Assembly: GCA_004020875.1 (NCBI GenBank)
Contig: SAPZ01000002.1
Coordinates: forward strand, 248,001 to 312,000
Length of the DNA stretch: 64,000 nucleotides
Direction: 5' to 3'
Origin: Mesorhizobium sp.
Lineage (GTDB): Bacteria > Pseudomonadota > Alphaproteobacteria > Rhizobiales > Rhizobiaceae
Position numbers and translations under genes: made by a program. The notes beneath the pieces were generated by a model. That model was not told the DNA's origin. It was given only the letters and a program-made list of their open reading frames with translations, and made no database searches. Position 1 is the stretch's first letter, and each line of letters opens with the position of its first letter. Positions 55,586 to 64,000 of the stretch are shown one piece after another.

Positions 55586-55816
55586 CTATGAAGACCCGGC
55601 GCGCGATCCAACCTGCCGTCGCTCAATGACGGTGTATTCAAACGCCCGGTGCCGTCGGTCTTCTTCAAAGACCCGTATCCACCGGACCTCGGAGTTTCGC
55701 AGGGTAACGTCGCGATTGGTTGCGAGCTTTGCGGCCCGGAAAGGCGTTGGCGCAACGATCTTGTGCGAGACAATCACCTTTCCGGCGAATATCTCCTCGA
55801 CCTCGTAGCTTGGCAT
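55586..55816 (-). CDS. Small conserved-looking protein of unknown function
   Basis: It encodes 76 residues without signal peptide or membrane segment. A strong GGGAGGA site sits 7 bases before the ATG at 55816 (MPSYEVEEIFAG), which makes it a convincing gene. The sequence has alternating beta-type stretches and ends Arg-rich. I recall no named family but have the impression of similar small rhizobial proteins. It stands alone between the GT4 operon and the RTX gene on the same strand. Confidence 0.65.
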   Translation of the reverse strand: MPSYEVEEIFAGKVIVSHKIVAPTPFRAAKLATNRDVTLRNSEVRWIRVFEEDRRHRAFEYTVIERRQVGSRAGSS

Positions 55817-56046
55817 GCCATCCTCCCGCCTGCTTGTCCCAGGCCGGAAACTTGGATCGCGGGAAAATGTTCCGGCAAGCTCAAGAAAAGAGCGAGAGAC
55901 AAGCGATCGACACACGCAGGAGTTGATCGGATTGGGAAGTAGGTCGATCCCGGGGACAGGTAACTGAGGGCCGCAGAGAAGAGCCTCAATAGCCAGGCTG
56001 GGTTGGTTTTGCCATTCGGAGCGGCGTGGGCCGGTTTCACAGCCAG

Positions 56047-56076
56047 ACCGATAGGAGCGACGACGCTCCTATCGGT
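56047..56076 (-). terminator. Strong stem-loop after the RTX gene
   Basis: A perfect 13-bp stem (56047-56059 with 56064-56076, arms ACCGATAGGAGCG and CGCTCCTATCGGT) with a 4-base ACGA loop lies 11 bases past the stop at 56088. It is likely to end or protect the transcript, although no T tract follows. Confidence 0.65.
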
Positions 56077-56087
56077 TGGGCGGCTTG

Positions 56088-57533
56088 TCAGATCACAAGA
56101 AAGGAGTTCTCGGCCAAGTGCAGATGTGGGGAGAGACTCGCAAACTGGACCTGCGCATGGCCGCCGATCCCGTCGCTGTCGAAGGAGAGCGCTCCTGTCG
56201 TGCTGTTGTAGATGATGTGGTCGTTCGCATCATGTGCGCCGTGGCCGGCGTGGAAACTGCCGGCACTAAGAGGCCCCTTCTGAAGGCCAGCGAACACGGC
56301 ATGGTCCAGATAGATCTTGTCTTGCGAAACGTTGAAGTCGGCAATTCTGTCGATATTGTACGGCCCAAGGGCTGTGTTGAACACGAAAGCATCGTGGCCG
56401 CCGTATCCCTTCAACAGGTCCGACCCGCCGCCACCGTTCAGCTTGTTGTCGCCATTGTTGCCGAGGATCGTCTGGCCGAACTCGTTGCCGGTCAGATCGA
56501 TGGCGGCTTTGCCGCCGGTGCGGGAGGTGGACAGCTGCTCGATGTGCGAGCCGGCGGACAGAGCATAGCTGACAGAGGCCATCACCTTGTCGAAGCCGCC
56601 GGTGGATCCTTCCATTATTTTGTCATGTGCATTGTTGACGTGATAGGTGTCGTTGCCCTTGCTGCCATGAATAATATGATCGACGTGTAATGGGTCTGTA
56701 CTTGTTGGCGGCGTGGGCTCGGAGGTTGGCAGCGGTGTCGGGTCCGTGGTCGCCGGGTCCGTGGTCGTCGGGGGCATCGACGACGTCGAGCTGGTGTTGT
56801 GCTCGCGGAAGATCGCCTGCAACTCCGGAGAGTTCTGAAGCGCAGTGTCGCCGTTCTGTGAACCCCACGCATAGGTATAGTCGAATGCTGGCGATGGGAC
56901 CAGCTTGGCCCAATGATCAAACACAGCCTTCGCCTGCTCAGCGGTCGGAACAGCGAAGGCGGAGCCACTTTCGCTTACCCAATTCCCGCCGCCGAAAGCC
57001 TGGAATTCCGGGATGATACGGTCGGCCGGAATGCCTGCTGCAGTCGCGGCTGCAACCAAGCGATCGATCATGGAGTAGTCAGGGGTGCTGCCCGTATCGG
57101 AATGGATCACGTAGGCTCCCATCCCGTAGTAATCGATGCCCGTGTTCGCCGGATTGTAGCTATTGGCGAAGCTCGGATTGGCGTTGGACCCCATGTTCAT
57201 CATCGAGATAAAGGTCTTTGCGCCTGGGAAATGAGAATGAATCCAGTCGGATTCAGCCTTGAGATTTGCCGCGGTCGTCAGCGGATGCCAGCGACCGGTC
57301 GGGTCCGGCTCGTCGCAGAGGTAGAATCCGAACACCTTTGGATTATTAAGAAAGGGGGTGACTTGGTCAATGAATGACGAGGTGGCGCCATCGTGGGCGT
57401 TGAGATACACCAACGCCTTCATTCCGTCAGGCAGTGCGTTTACCTGCGAAACATACTGAACGTCGACGAGATTGAATCCTGCAACTGCCACGTCGGCGGT
57501 AGATCCACCCGCAGCATAATGGAGAGTTGCCAT
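56088..57533 (-). CDS. Secreted RTX protein with glycosidase-like N-terminal domain
   Basis: It encodes 481 residues without N-terminal signal peptide, as expected for type I secretion. Residues 1-245 look like a TIM-barrel glycoside hydrolase: FYLCDEPDPTG (Glu75) and RIIPEFQAFGGGNW (Glu176) sit where clan-A enzymes carry acid/base and nucleophile. A Thr/Pro/Ser linker (about 247-282) follows, then a calcium-binding part with NNGDNKLNGGGGSDLLKGYGG (about 359-379) and a hydrophobic C-terminal secretion-signal-like end (LAENSFLVI). AAGGAG precedes the ATG. The secretion genes are divergent, 407 bases away. It may cut or modify the exopolysaccharide. The exact GH family is not clear to me. Confidence 0.82.
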   Translation of the reverse strand: MATLHYAAGGSTADVAVAGFNLVDVQYVSQVNALPDGMKALVYLNAHDGATSSFIDQVTPFLNNPKVFGFYLCDEPDPTGRWHPLTTAANLKAESDWIHSHFPGAKTFISMMNMGSNANPSFANSYNPANTGIDYYGMGAYVIHSDTGSTPDYSMIDRLVAAATAAGIPADRIIPEFQAFGGGNWVSESGSAFAVPTAEQAKAVFDHWAKLVPSPAFDYTYAWGSQNGDTALQNSPELQAIFREHNTSSTSSMPPTTTDPATTDPTPLPTSEPTPPTSTDPLHVDHIIHGSKGNDTYHVNNAHDKIMEGSTGGFDKVMASVSYALSAGSHIEQLSTSRTGGKAAIDLTGNEFGQTILGNNGDNKLNGGGGSDLLKGYGGHDAFVFNTALGPYNIDRIADFNVSQDKIYLDHAVFAGLQKGPLSAGSFHAGHGAHDANDHIIYNSTTGALSFDSDGIGGHAQVQFASLSPHLHLAENSFLVI

Positions 57534-57940
57534 AGGCGCTCCTTCTTTCTTTTAATTCGGCGAGCCCCCTGCACCGCTTGCCTAGACGAAAGGTATATTA
57601 GAAAGAAATCACATACAGATTTCGCCGGTCAAAATAAGTGATCGCGTCCCGCTCCCTCCCTTGGCGCGCTCCAAGAAAACCCAATGTTTTCAGTCCGGTC
57701 GTGCTTCCTCAGCAGAGGCATCACAAAGCTTTTCTCCCGACATTGTCCCCGCTTTCCACCGATTTACTGCCTCATTTTGGGACAGAGCCACGATTTCGCT
57801 TCATTTGGATTAAAGTAGGCTACATTAGCTACGCCTCACGTCCGGCAACCGCTCGGACCTGACATATCCATGCAGTCAAGATTCTCCATCTTGGGCAGCG
57901 CCAACAAAGCCGCGCGGTTACCCGCTCGAATCGGAAGGCA
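57534..57940. other. 407-base divergent promoter region
   Basis: It lies between the RTX gene and the type I secretion genes, so promoters in both directions are expected. It is AT-richer than its surroundings, notably at 57590-57640 and 57790-57830, which fits promoter DNA. No gene, palindrome or riboswitch-like structure was recognised. Confidence 0.5.
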
Positions 57941-59689
57941 ATGAAGACCAAGCAAGAATTCTCCTCCCTTTTGCGGATCGCAATGTCGGACTGCGCTCAG
58001 GGCCTGTTTGGCGTTGGGCTTTTCTCAGCGGTGACGAACGTCCTGGCGTTGACCGGGTCTCTCTATATGCTCCAGGTCTATGATCGGGTGCTGCCGTCCC
58101 AGAGCGTTCCGACCCTTGTCGGATTGACGATTGGAATGCTGGGCCTTTACGCGGCTTACGGGCTGCTCGACTTCGTGCGGCTTCGCCTGTTGGTCCGCAT
58201 TGCCAGCCGGCTCTACCGGAACCTTCACCAAAGGGCATTCGCGATATCGGTGATTTTGCCGCTCAAGGCCGGACGGGAGGCGGACAGGCTAAATCCTTTG
58301 CGGGACCTTGATAACCTGCGTGGATTCCTTTCGGGATCTGGGCCGACCGTCATATTCGACGCGCCCTGGATTCCGTTCTATCTGCTGGTCATCTATCTGC
58401 TGCACCCGTCGCTTGGCGTGCTGGCGACGATCGGCGCTGTTGTCGTGGTAGCGCTGACCGCGGTCGCGGAGATCTTCGGTCGCGGGCCCGCCAGGCTGAC
58501 ATCCGAAGCCATGATCTCGCAGCGCGCCCTTGCCGAGTCCGGCCGCCGCAATGCGGAGGTCGTTCACGCGATGGGCCTCTCCTCCAGATTGGCCGGGCGC
58601 TGGAGCGATATCGTTCATAGCTACCTGGCGCATCAGGAGCGGCTCTCCGATATCATAGGAGGGACCGGTTCGTTGTCGAAAGCGCTGAGAATGGCGCTGC
58701 AGTCTTCGGTGCTGGGCCTCGGCGCTTATCTGGTCATCGGCGGCGAAGCATCCCCCGGCGTGATCATCGCATCATCGATATTGCTGGGCCGCGCGCTGGC
58801 TCCGGTCGATGCGGCGATCGCGAACTGGAAAGGCTTTCTGGCGACCCGGCATAGCTATTTCCAGCTCAAGGGGATGTTGAATTCGTTCGAAGACCCGGTC
58901 GAACCCATGGAATTGCCCCGGCCGCAAACACAGCTGACGGTCGAAAAGTTGACGGTTGCGCCGCCCGGCACGCCAAGGCCGACCGTGCTCGACGTGAGTT
59001 TCCAATTGTCCCGCGGCGCGGGCATGGCCATCGTGGGCCCGAGCGGCTCCGGGAAGACGACGCTCGTGCGGGCCTTGGTCGGAGCCTGGAGGCCGCTCAA
59101 CGGCAAAGTAAGGCTGGACGGGGCCCCTCTCGATCAGTGGGAGCCGCATTCGCTCGGCGCTCATATCGGCTATCTGCCGCAGGACGTAGAGCTTTTCGAT
59201 GGAACGGTGGCGGACAACATATCGAGGTTCGGCGGCAAGAGCGACCCCAAAGGCGTGCTCGCAGCCGCGAGAGCTGCGGGCGTCTATTCGATGATCATGC
59301 ATCTGCCGGAGGGTTTCCAAACGCGCATCGGCGAAGGAGGCAGGGCCTTGTCGGCAGGCCAGAGACAATTGATCGGCCTCGCCAGGGCGCTCTATGGCGA
59401 GCCGTTTCTGGTCGTTCTGGACGAGCCTAACTCGAACCTCGACGTCGAAGGTGACGCCGCGCTCGCCGGAGCGATTCTGGCAGTGCGTCAGCGCGGAGGC
59501 ATCGTGATTGTTGTCGCGCACCGCCCGTCCGCTCTCACCAACATTGACCAGGTCCTGGTGCTGGCCAACGGCATGGTCCGCTCGTTTGGCTCCCGCGAGG
59601 AGGTCTTGGCGAGCATGGCGCGACCACCCGTTCCCACTACCCACCGTCCGATCATTCCGACCCAAAGAGGCGTGAGCGGGCATGCGTGA
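57941..59689 (+). CDS. Type I secretion ABC transporter (PrtD/HlyB-like permease-ATPase)
   Basis: This inner-membrane exporter has 582 residues: a membrane domain with about six helices (20-300) without an N-terminal peptidase domain, then an ATPase domain with Walker A GPSGSGKTT near 365-373, the Q-loop in GYLPQDVELFDGTV, signature LSAGQRQ and Walker B LVVLDEPNSNLD. ALTGSLYMLQVYDRVLPSQS is typical of the PrtD/AprD family, which moves RTX proteins. It overlaps the start of the adaptor gene. Its probable cargo is the divergent RTX protein at 56088. The outer-membrane TolC-type channel is not in this window. Confidence 0.94.
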   Translation: MKTKQEFSSLLRIAMSDCAQGLFGVGLFSAVTNVLALTGSLYMLQVYDRVLPSQSVPTLVGLTIGMLGLYAAYGLLDFVRLRLLVRIASRLYRNLHQRAFAISVILPLKAGREADRLNPLRDLDNLRGFLSGSGPTVIFDAPWIPFYLLVIYLLHPSLGVLATIGAVVVVALTAVAEIFGRGPARLTSEAMISQRALAESGRRNAEVVHAMGLSSRLAGRWSDIVHSYLAHQERLSDIIGGTGSLSKALRMALQSSVLGLGAYLVIGGEASPGVIIASSILLGRALAPVDAAIANWKGFLATRHSYFQLKGMLNSFEDPVEPMELPRPQTQLTVEKLTVAPPGTPRPTVLDVSFQLSRGAGMAIVGPSGSGKTTLVRALVGAWRPLNGKVRLDGAPLDQWEPHSLGAHIGYLPQDVELFDGTVADNISRFGGKSDPKGVLAAARAAGVYSMIMHLPEGFQTRIGEGGRALSAGQRQLIGLARALYGEPFLVVLDEPNSNLDVEGDAALAGAILAVRQRGGIVIVVAHRPSALTNIDQVLVLANGMVRSFGSREEVLASMARPPVPTTHRPIIPTQRGVSGHA

Positions 59690-61055
59690 CGTCCTGCCTC
59701 GCGTCTTTGCGGACCTGCGCTCCTATGCCGGCTTCGGTGCTGCTTCGTCCTCTGCGGGCGCGAGCGCGCTCAGGCCGCCCGGCAGCCTCGGCCCAAGCCT
59801 GGCTCTCGGCCTGGCTGTGACTTGCCTGCTTGTGGTTGGCGGAGGGCTATGGCTGGGCTTGACCGAGATTGCCGGTGCCGTCATCGCCCCTGCGACCGTG
59901 GTGGTTGAAACCAACACCAAGAAGGTGCAGCACCAGGCCGGCGGCACGATCAGCGGCATCTTTGCGCAAGATGGCGATCATGTTCGGGCAGGCGACGTGT
60001 TGCTCAGGCTGGATGATACGCTGGCGCGGGCAAACCTTGACATCATCAGCGAGGATTTCGACCGCGCCACGGCACGGCTTGCCCGGTTGGAGGCCGAGCG
60101 TCAGGGGCTGACGACAATGCAGCTTCCAGCCGCTCTGCAAGCGGAGATGGACAAGCCAGGCGTGGCGGCGCTGGTCGATGGCGAACGCGCCTTGCTCCAA
60201 ACGCGGGCTTCGGAATTGGCCGGCCAAAAAACGCTCCTTCGCAGCCAGACCGAGCAGATCCAGCGACAGCTCGAAGGCCTGAAGGCGCAGCAGGCCGCGA
60301 TGGATGAATCCGCAGCCTTGCTGGGCCGCGATCTCACCGATGTGGATGCCCTCTACTCCAAGAAGCTGGTTTCGAAGGAGAGGCTCAGCAACGTCAGATT
60401 GGACGCGACACGGGCCAAAGGCGAGTCCGGACGGCTGGCGGCGGCCGTCGCCGAAGCGCAGGTCAAGATCACCGAAACCGAGTTGCAGGTTCTGCAGCTT
60501 GACGAGCAAAGGCGCAGCGAAGTGACAAAGGAGCTGCGCGAAACGGAAGCTAAACGGACCGAGCTCGACGAACGCAAGATCGTGGCTCAGGACGAGCTCG
60601 CCAAAACTGAAATCCGGGCCCCCCAGTCGGGAACGATACAGCAATCCACCGTCCACACGATCGGCGGTGTAATCGCTCCCGGGGAACTGCTGATGACGAT
60701 TGTGCCTGATGCGGACAATCTTGTCGTGGACGCGCTCATTCCTCCGGCGCGGGTAGATGACATTCGGTCAGGTCAACCGGTCTCGATCCGTTTCCCGGCC
60801 TTTGATGCCGGCACGACACCCGCCTGCCGGGGCACGGTGAAGTGGATTTCCGCAGACCTGATCAAGGACCCGCAGCGCCAACTCTCCTATTTCTCGGCAC
60901 GCATCAGCGTCGAGAACGAGAGCGGTTGCCTGAGGGATGCGAAGGTGCTCAAGCCCGGCATGCCGGCCGAGGTTCATATAAGCACAGGCCAGCGCAGTGT
61001 CTGGTCTTATCTGCTGAAACCGCTCACCGACCAGATGTCACGCGCATTCCGGTAG
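59682..61055 (+). CDS. HlyD-family type I secretion adaptor (PrtE-like)
   Basis: This periplasmic adaptor has 457 residues: a short cytoplasmic tail, one membrane helix near 40-62, then the biotinyl-lipoyl half (VVVETNTKKVQHQAGGTISG), long alpha-helical hairpin with heptad pattern (about 120-300), second lipoyl half (IRAPQSGTIQQSTVHTIGGV) and a beta-barrel part (DALIPPARVDDIRSGQPVSIRFPAF). It links the ABC exporter with an outer-membrane channel. The start overlaps the upstream gene by 8 bases. Confidence 0.93.
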   Translation: MRDVLPRVFADLRSYAGFGAASSSAGASALRPPGSLGPSLALGLAVTCLLVVGGGLWLGLTEIAGAVIAPATVVVETNTKKVQHQAGGTISGIFAQDGDHVRAGDVLLRLDDTLARANLDIISEDFDRATARLARLEAERQGLTTMQLPAALQAEMDKPGVAALVDGERALLQTRASELAGQKTLLRSQTEQIQRQLEGLKAQQAAMDESAALLGRDLTDVDALYSKKLVSKERLSNVRLDATRAKGESGRLAAAVAEAQVKITETELQVLQLDEQRRSEVTKELRETEAKRTELDERKIVAQDELAKTEIRAPQSGTIQQSTVHTIGGVIAPGELLMTIVPDADNLVVDALIPPARVDDIRSGQPVSIRFPAFDAGTTPACRGTVKWISADLIKDPQRQLSYFSARISVENESGCLRDAKVLKPGMPAEVHISTGQRSVWSYLLKPLTDQMSRAFR

Positions 61056-61287
61056 GCTGGTCCAGGAGGCAATCCGGCGCTTCCGAAGGCCGCCAAGCGG
61101 TACCCGGTTGGGCGCCTAATCCGCCGTCGTGGAACCCGAGCCCGCTTGCGCGAATGGCTCGACCCGAAATGCGAGAGCGGCCGACCAGACAACGGTCGGA
61201 GCCATGTTGCTCGCATTGGCGCTGACCGTCAGGAACATTAGCTTACTCTAAGGGTTCTCTCAGCAGGTATCGCACCCAGGTGGAACC

Positions 61288-61419
61288 ATGGCCGAGCTGG
61301 CATTTGCGTTCGTGTATTATTCGGGGCTGACCGGCCACGACATGGTGGGCGCTATCGTGTCTTTGATGGCGGGACTGCTTCTCTACAACGTCGTGCGCGA
61401 AGACCGGCAAAACCGATAA
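61288..61419 (+). CDS. Possible 43-residue membrane microprotein
   Basis: A frame of 43 codons starts with ATG 4 bases after AGGTGG and ends with TAA. The product (MAELAFAFVYYSGL...) has one hydrophobic segment around residues 20-34 and a charged C-terminus (VREDRQNR), as expected for a single-pass small membrane protein. It has no family name that I know. It lies alone in a gene-poor stretch after the secretion genes. The evidence is the ribosome-binding site and the composition only. Confidence 0.4.
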   Translation: MAELAFAFVYYSGLTGHDMVGAIVSLMAGLLLYNVVREDRQNR

Positions 61420-62192
61420 ACAGCCCCAAAATCGATAACCGCCGATCGATGAGCGGCCCGGCTCGAAAGCGGGGGGTGCCCACGAGCCAGGCCTGACCGG
61501 CGGGGGCACGGACTAGATACAGGGCGCCGGCTGATATTGTTATATCGGCTTATGCTAAAGTAATCGCCCTCCGAACGAAGGACGTTTGAATCGGCTGCCA
61601 GGCGGGACGCCACAACGTGCTAACCGTGGACCCTCTATGAGGAACTGCCACGACACCGGCTTAATTGGCTCCATCAAGGACGAAGATCGTCAGGTATCTT
61701 GGAGTTCGTTGTAAGCCACTTCGGCAATTCGATCTCGTGCAGACTCTCTTGAGCCCCAATCGGATCATGTTGGGCTAATCAGCTCACGCCATGTGTCAGG
61801 TGCGCGGCCTCCCTTATTCGCAGGATGAAACATTAGATTTCACTCATATGATGCGACTAGCCGGCTGGACTCACAACTGCCCGGTTAGGCCCGGCGATCG
61901 CATGCCGCACACCCGACGGCGGCTGCCGGGCCGCTCACGGTCGTGGCATCCAGCCTTTTGCGCCCGTCCAGCATGAGAGCATGGTGGTGAACACTAGGGC
62001 GCCTCGCCCTCGTTGCCGCAGCATTCGGGGGTGGTTGCTTGGAAGCCGCTCGCCGGATGGTAAGAGGGTTATCCAAGATCAAGGGCTGATAGTGGTAAGC
62101 GGGCTGGGAGCAAACGAGCCCATCGCAGAGCGGTTCCGCAATCGCCCCGATTGAACCCCAACAGAAAAGCCCGCGATCACGCAGGATCGCAG
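61420..62192. other. Gene-poor stretch of about 770 bases
   Basis: I see no gene that I can defend. Short frames on both strands have no ribosome-binding site and no recognisable content. No transposase remnant or tRNA was recognised. It may hold worn-out sequence. Confidence 0.45.
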
Positions 62193-62831
62193 TCAGCGCA
62201 GCAGCCCTTCGCCCTCAAAATCTTCCCAGCCGTGCAGCTTGGAGTGGGAATCCTCGTCCCAACTGCTGTCGATTGCGCGCGCCGCCTCGCGCTCCCGCTT
62301 TTGCGCGCGTTTCACGGCTGCCTTTGCGGCGGCACGCCTCCGGTTCTCGACCGCCACCGCGGCGTCTTCTTCCCGCCAGGCGGAGACAAGATCGCGATCG
62401 AGCACATCCTCGATGTGGCGTGGATCAAAGACGTGGAAAGTAATCTTTCTGGCGCGCCCGCGGAGTTTGACCGTCCTGGTCCCAGCGCTCTGCAAGCGGC
62501 CGTCTTTCAGCCAACGGTGCCGCTCGCCGGACGAAATTGTAAGGATGTCCTCAACTTCACGCGGGATCACCGGAAGTTCTTCGACGTCCTGCATTGCGTT
62601 GGAAACAATCGCCTTTGCCGCCTTGACATCGGCATCCGAGCCCTCCGGCAGCCGCAGGGAGAGGACTCTAGACTCAATATGAAGGAGCTTTCTCGACGCC
62701 GACGGTAGACGTGCACGCATCTCAAGAAAGATACCCCTCGCCCTGATCGACGATCCAAGCGTGGCAGTTGGGGACAGAGGCCACTCTGCAACCAGCTTTG
62801 TGTTCGGCTCGATTTTTCGACGCGCAGCCAT
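62193..62831 (-). CDS. Conserved-looking hypothetical protein, basic and helical
   Basis: It encodes 212 residues from the ATG at 62831 (MAARRKIEPNTK); an upstream in-frame ATG at 62948 adds a Pro/Ala-rich stretch that I consider unlikely. The middle part (VEDILTISSGERHRWLKDGRL and RKITFHVFDPRHIEDVLD) looks like a folded domain, possibly a small DNA-binding one. It is followed by an Ala/Arg/Lys-rich helix around 160-195 likely to form a coiled coil. The ribosome-binding site is weak. I do not know its function, and its neighbours give no hint. Confidence 0.6.
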   Translation of the reverse strand: MAARRKIEPNTKLVAEWPLSPTATLGSSIRARGIFLEMRARLPSASRKLLHIESRVLSLRLPEGSDADVKAAKAIVSNAMQDVEELPVIPREVEDILTISSGERHRWLKDGRLQSAGTRTVKLRGRARKITFHVFDPRHIEDVLDRDLVSAWREEDAAVAVENRRRAAAKAAVKRAQKREREAARAIDSSWDEDSHSKLHGWEDFEGEGLLR

Positions 62832-63459
62832 GAGCGTTAGATAGGTCTTTGCCCTACCTAACTCAACGCGGCGAGCGGCGGTCCGCAGTGTGCCTGGTAG
62901 GGGTGGCAGGATTGCCGGACAGGAAGCTGCAGGCACGCAATATCGCACATATCATGATCTGAAGGCGGATCGACGCTATGATCGACGGGTTGGCCGGAGG
63001 CGGGGAATGTCGATGGCGGGCGGAGATGATCAGCGAGCCTAAAGCGGGCGATGATCACGGAAGCGTTCGCAGGTTGCCCAACACGAGGGGCGAGACAGCC
63101 TGGTCGGTGACATCCGGTCTTGCCGCCAGTTGACCAGGATGGCCACCTCGGCGGCGCGTCGCCCGCGTCGACCAGTTCGGGGAAATGCCTGGCTTCCGAC
63201 AGGGATCATTGAGCGTATCCGTTGTCCGGCCGCTGATCAGGATGAGCGTTAGGTCCTCATGCTCAGCCGATCAAGCCCTCCTATGTTTGAACGGAGTTGG
63301 GCGGGGGCCGCGTTGGTCTGCTTTGGGCGCGAAAACTGCCAGTCGGCTCCTGGGACCAGGTTGCTGACTTTGTTGCTTAAGGTCTCCCGTTGAATCGCCG
63401 GGAGGAACATCATCGGTATTATCCTGCGGGTCCTTTGCCGTCGTCACGATGGCGAAACG
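62832..63459. other. Gene-poor stretch of about 630 bases
   Basis: No gene is supported. A 6-bp stem-loop (63384-63389 with 63399-63404, CTCCCG/CGGGAG) lies about 55 bases past the stop of the glucoamylase-family gene on the minus strand and may be its transcript end. Nothing else was recognised. Confidence 0.4.
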
Positions 63460-64000
63460 TTACCGTTCAACCGACAGCGAGGTGTGCGGAAGTTGCTCCA
63501 GCCAACCACCTTCGAACCCTGCCCGCTGCAGGCCTTCGCGTATGTATGGGCATGAGCGCATCAATCGCCATATCAGCCCGCTGCGTACGTTCTCAATCAT
63601 CAATACGACGGGGCCTTCGTCCAACCCGAAATGCCAAGACGAGACCCACCAGCCAAATGCCCCTTTGGCTTTGCCCTGCGGGTGCGTCGGATTAAAGGAC
63701 GAGGCAAAACCGTAGGTTCTGGTGGACTTGAGTTTGGCCTTATGGATCCAGAAGGCGATTGTCGGCAGTACGATTTCCGGGGCAAACGGCAACGAGGTGA
63801 CGGCGGCCCAAGGTGCGAGCGTACCATCGTCGGGGCCAAACGGGACGCCACGCGCGGCGTAGTCGAGGAACCTACGTTCGATGCCTTTGAGTTTGATCGT
63901 GGAAGGCCCCGGGCCGTCACTGGCGGTTATGCCCCAGCAATGTTCTCCATAGCCATCAAACCCGCGTGGATTTTCCAGGGCGTAGCGGTGCTGGACAAGA
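63460..64000 (-). CDS. Glucoamylase-family protein, C-terminal part (runs off window)
   Basis: The frame is open from the window edge to a stop at 63460, giving about 180 C-terminal residues. It reads like the end of the glucoamylase-like domain family (PF10091 type): HCWGITASDGPG, YAARGVPFGPDDGTLAPWA, SLPFAPEIVLP, TYGFASSFNPT, GWWVSSWHFGLDEGPVVLMIEN and GLIWRLMRSCPYIREGL. Such proteins act on beta-glucans or related polymers, alone or as part of cyclic beta-glucan synthases. The upstream part and any signal peptide lie outside the window. A shorter reading that begins at the TTG near 63792 is an artefact because the frame continues upstream with family sequence. Confidence 0.88.
   Translation of the reverse strand, partial: LVQHRYALENPRGFDGYGEHCWGITASDGPGPSTIKLKGIERRFLDYAARGVPFGPDDGTLAPWAAVTSLPFAPEIVLPTIAFWIHKAKLKSTRTYGFASSFNPTHPQGKAKGAFGWWVSSWHFGLDEGPVVLMIENVRSGLIWRLMRSCPYIREGLQRAGFEGGWLEQLPHTSLSVER

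Noticed and set aside
61420..63459. Insertion sequence, tRNA or CRISPR array in the gene-poor right part
   Set aside because: No transposase-like frame, flanking inverted repeat, tRNA fold or regularly spaced repeat was recognised by eye.
63600..63920. Other-frame reading of the right edge
   Set aside because: The frame 63460-64000 carries continuous glucoamylase-family sequence; the other frames do not.

Overview
The window looks like part of the chromosome of a Mesorhizobium or close relative (Alphaproteobacteria, Rhizobiales). It is GC-rich and densely coding. The first third encodes proteins that match, by my recollection of their sequences, the vitamin B6 degradation enzymes characterised in Mesorhizobium loti MAFF303099. 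The rest is a rhizobial-type surface-polysaccharide locus. No search was run, so every identification rests on reading the translated proteins.

1 to 21.8 kb: catabolism of vitamin B6 (degradation pathway I). All enzymes of the route are present: pyridoxine 4-oxidase (20212-21771), pyridoxamine-pyruvate aminotransferase (2515-3693), pyridoxal 4-dehydrogenase (1730-2476), 4-pyridoxolactonase (3718-4524), 4-pyridoxate dehydrogenase (13527-15173), the 5-formyl-3-hydroxy-2-methylpyridine 4-carboxylate dehydrogenase (12598-13527), the pyridine dicarboxylate decarboxylase (15275-15997), the ring-opening oxygenase (17218-18357) and the acetamidomethylene-succinate hydrolase (18402-19232). A GntR/FCD regulator (19420-20091) is divergent from the main operon, with a candidate operator between them. 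Three ABC importers are interleaved: two NitT/TauT type and one BMP/nucleoside type. Three further genes have no known place in the pathway: a PEBP-like protein, an AA_synth family protein and a small secreted protein.

22 to 38 kb: polysaccharide precursor and acyl-group synthesis. A plus-strand operon (23340-30952) encodes an A-PCP-TE NRPS-like protein, a stand-alone NAD-synthetase-like ATP-pyrophosphatase, an asparagine-synthase-like amidotransferase, an acyl-AMP ligase and an acyl carrier protein. Its product is unknown, and it is the best candidate here for an undescribed system. It faces a minus-strand operon (37870 to 30971) that reads as NDP-sugar formation, 4,6-dehydration, transamination, phosphoglycosyl transfer and outer-membrane export.

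38 to 55 kb: regulation and assembly. There is a NarL-type response regulator, a membrane PAS-HWE histidine kinase and an orphan LuxR-type regulator. Assembly genes are glycosyltransferases (GT2, GT4), a Wzx-like flippase, a Wzy/WaaL-like polymerase, a Wzc/ExoP-like co-polymerase with a degenerate Walker A motif, an O-acyltransferase, a second asparagine synthase, a methyltransferase and a P-loop protein. A decayed, internally deleted copy of the co-polymerase lies at about 45.3-45.7 kb.

55 to 64 kb: a secreted RTX protein with a glycosidase-like N-terminus, its divergent type I secretion ABC transporter and HlyD-type adaptor, small hypothetical genes, two gene-poor stretches, and the C-terminal part of a glucoamylase-family protein cut by the window edge. 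I saw no rRNA, tRNA, CRISPR array or insertion sequence.
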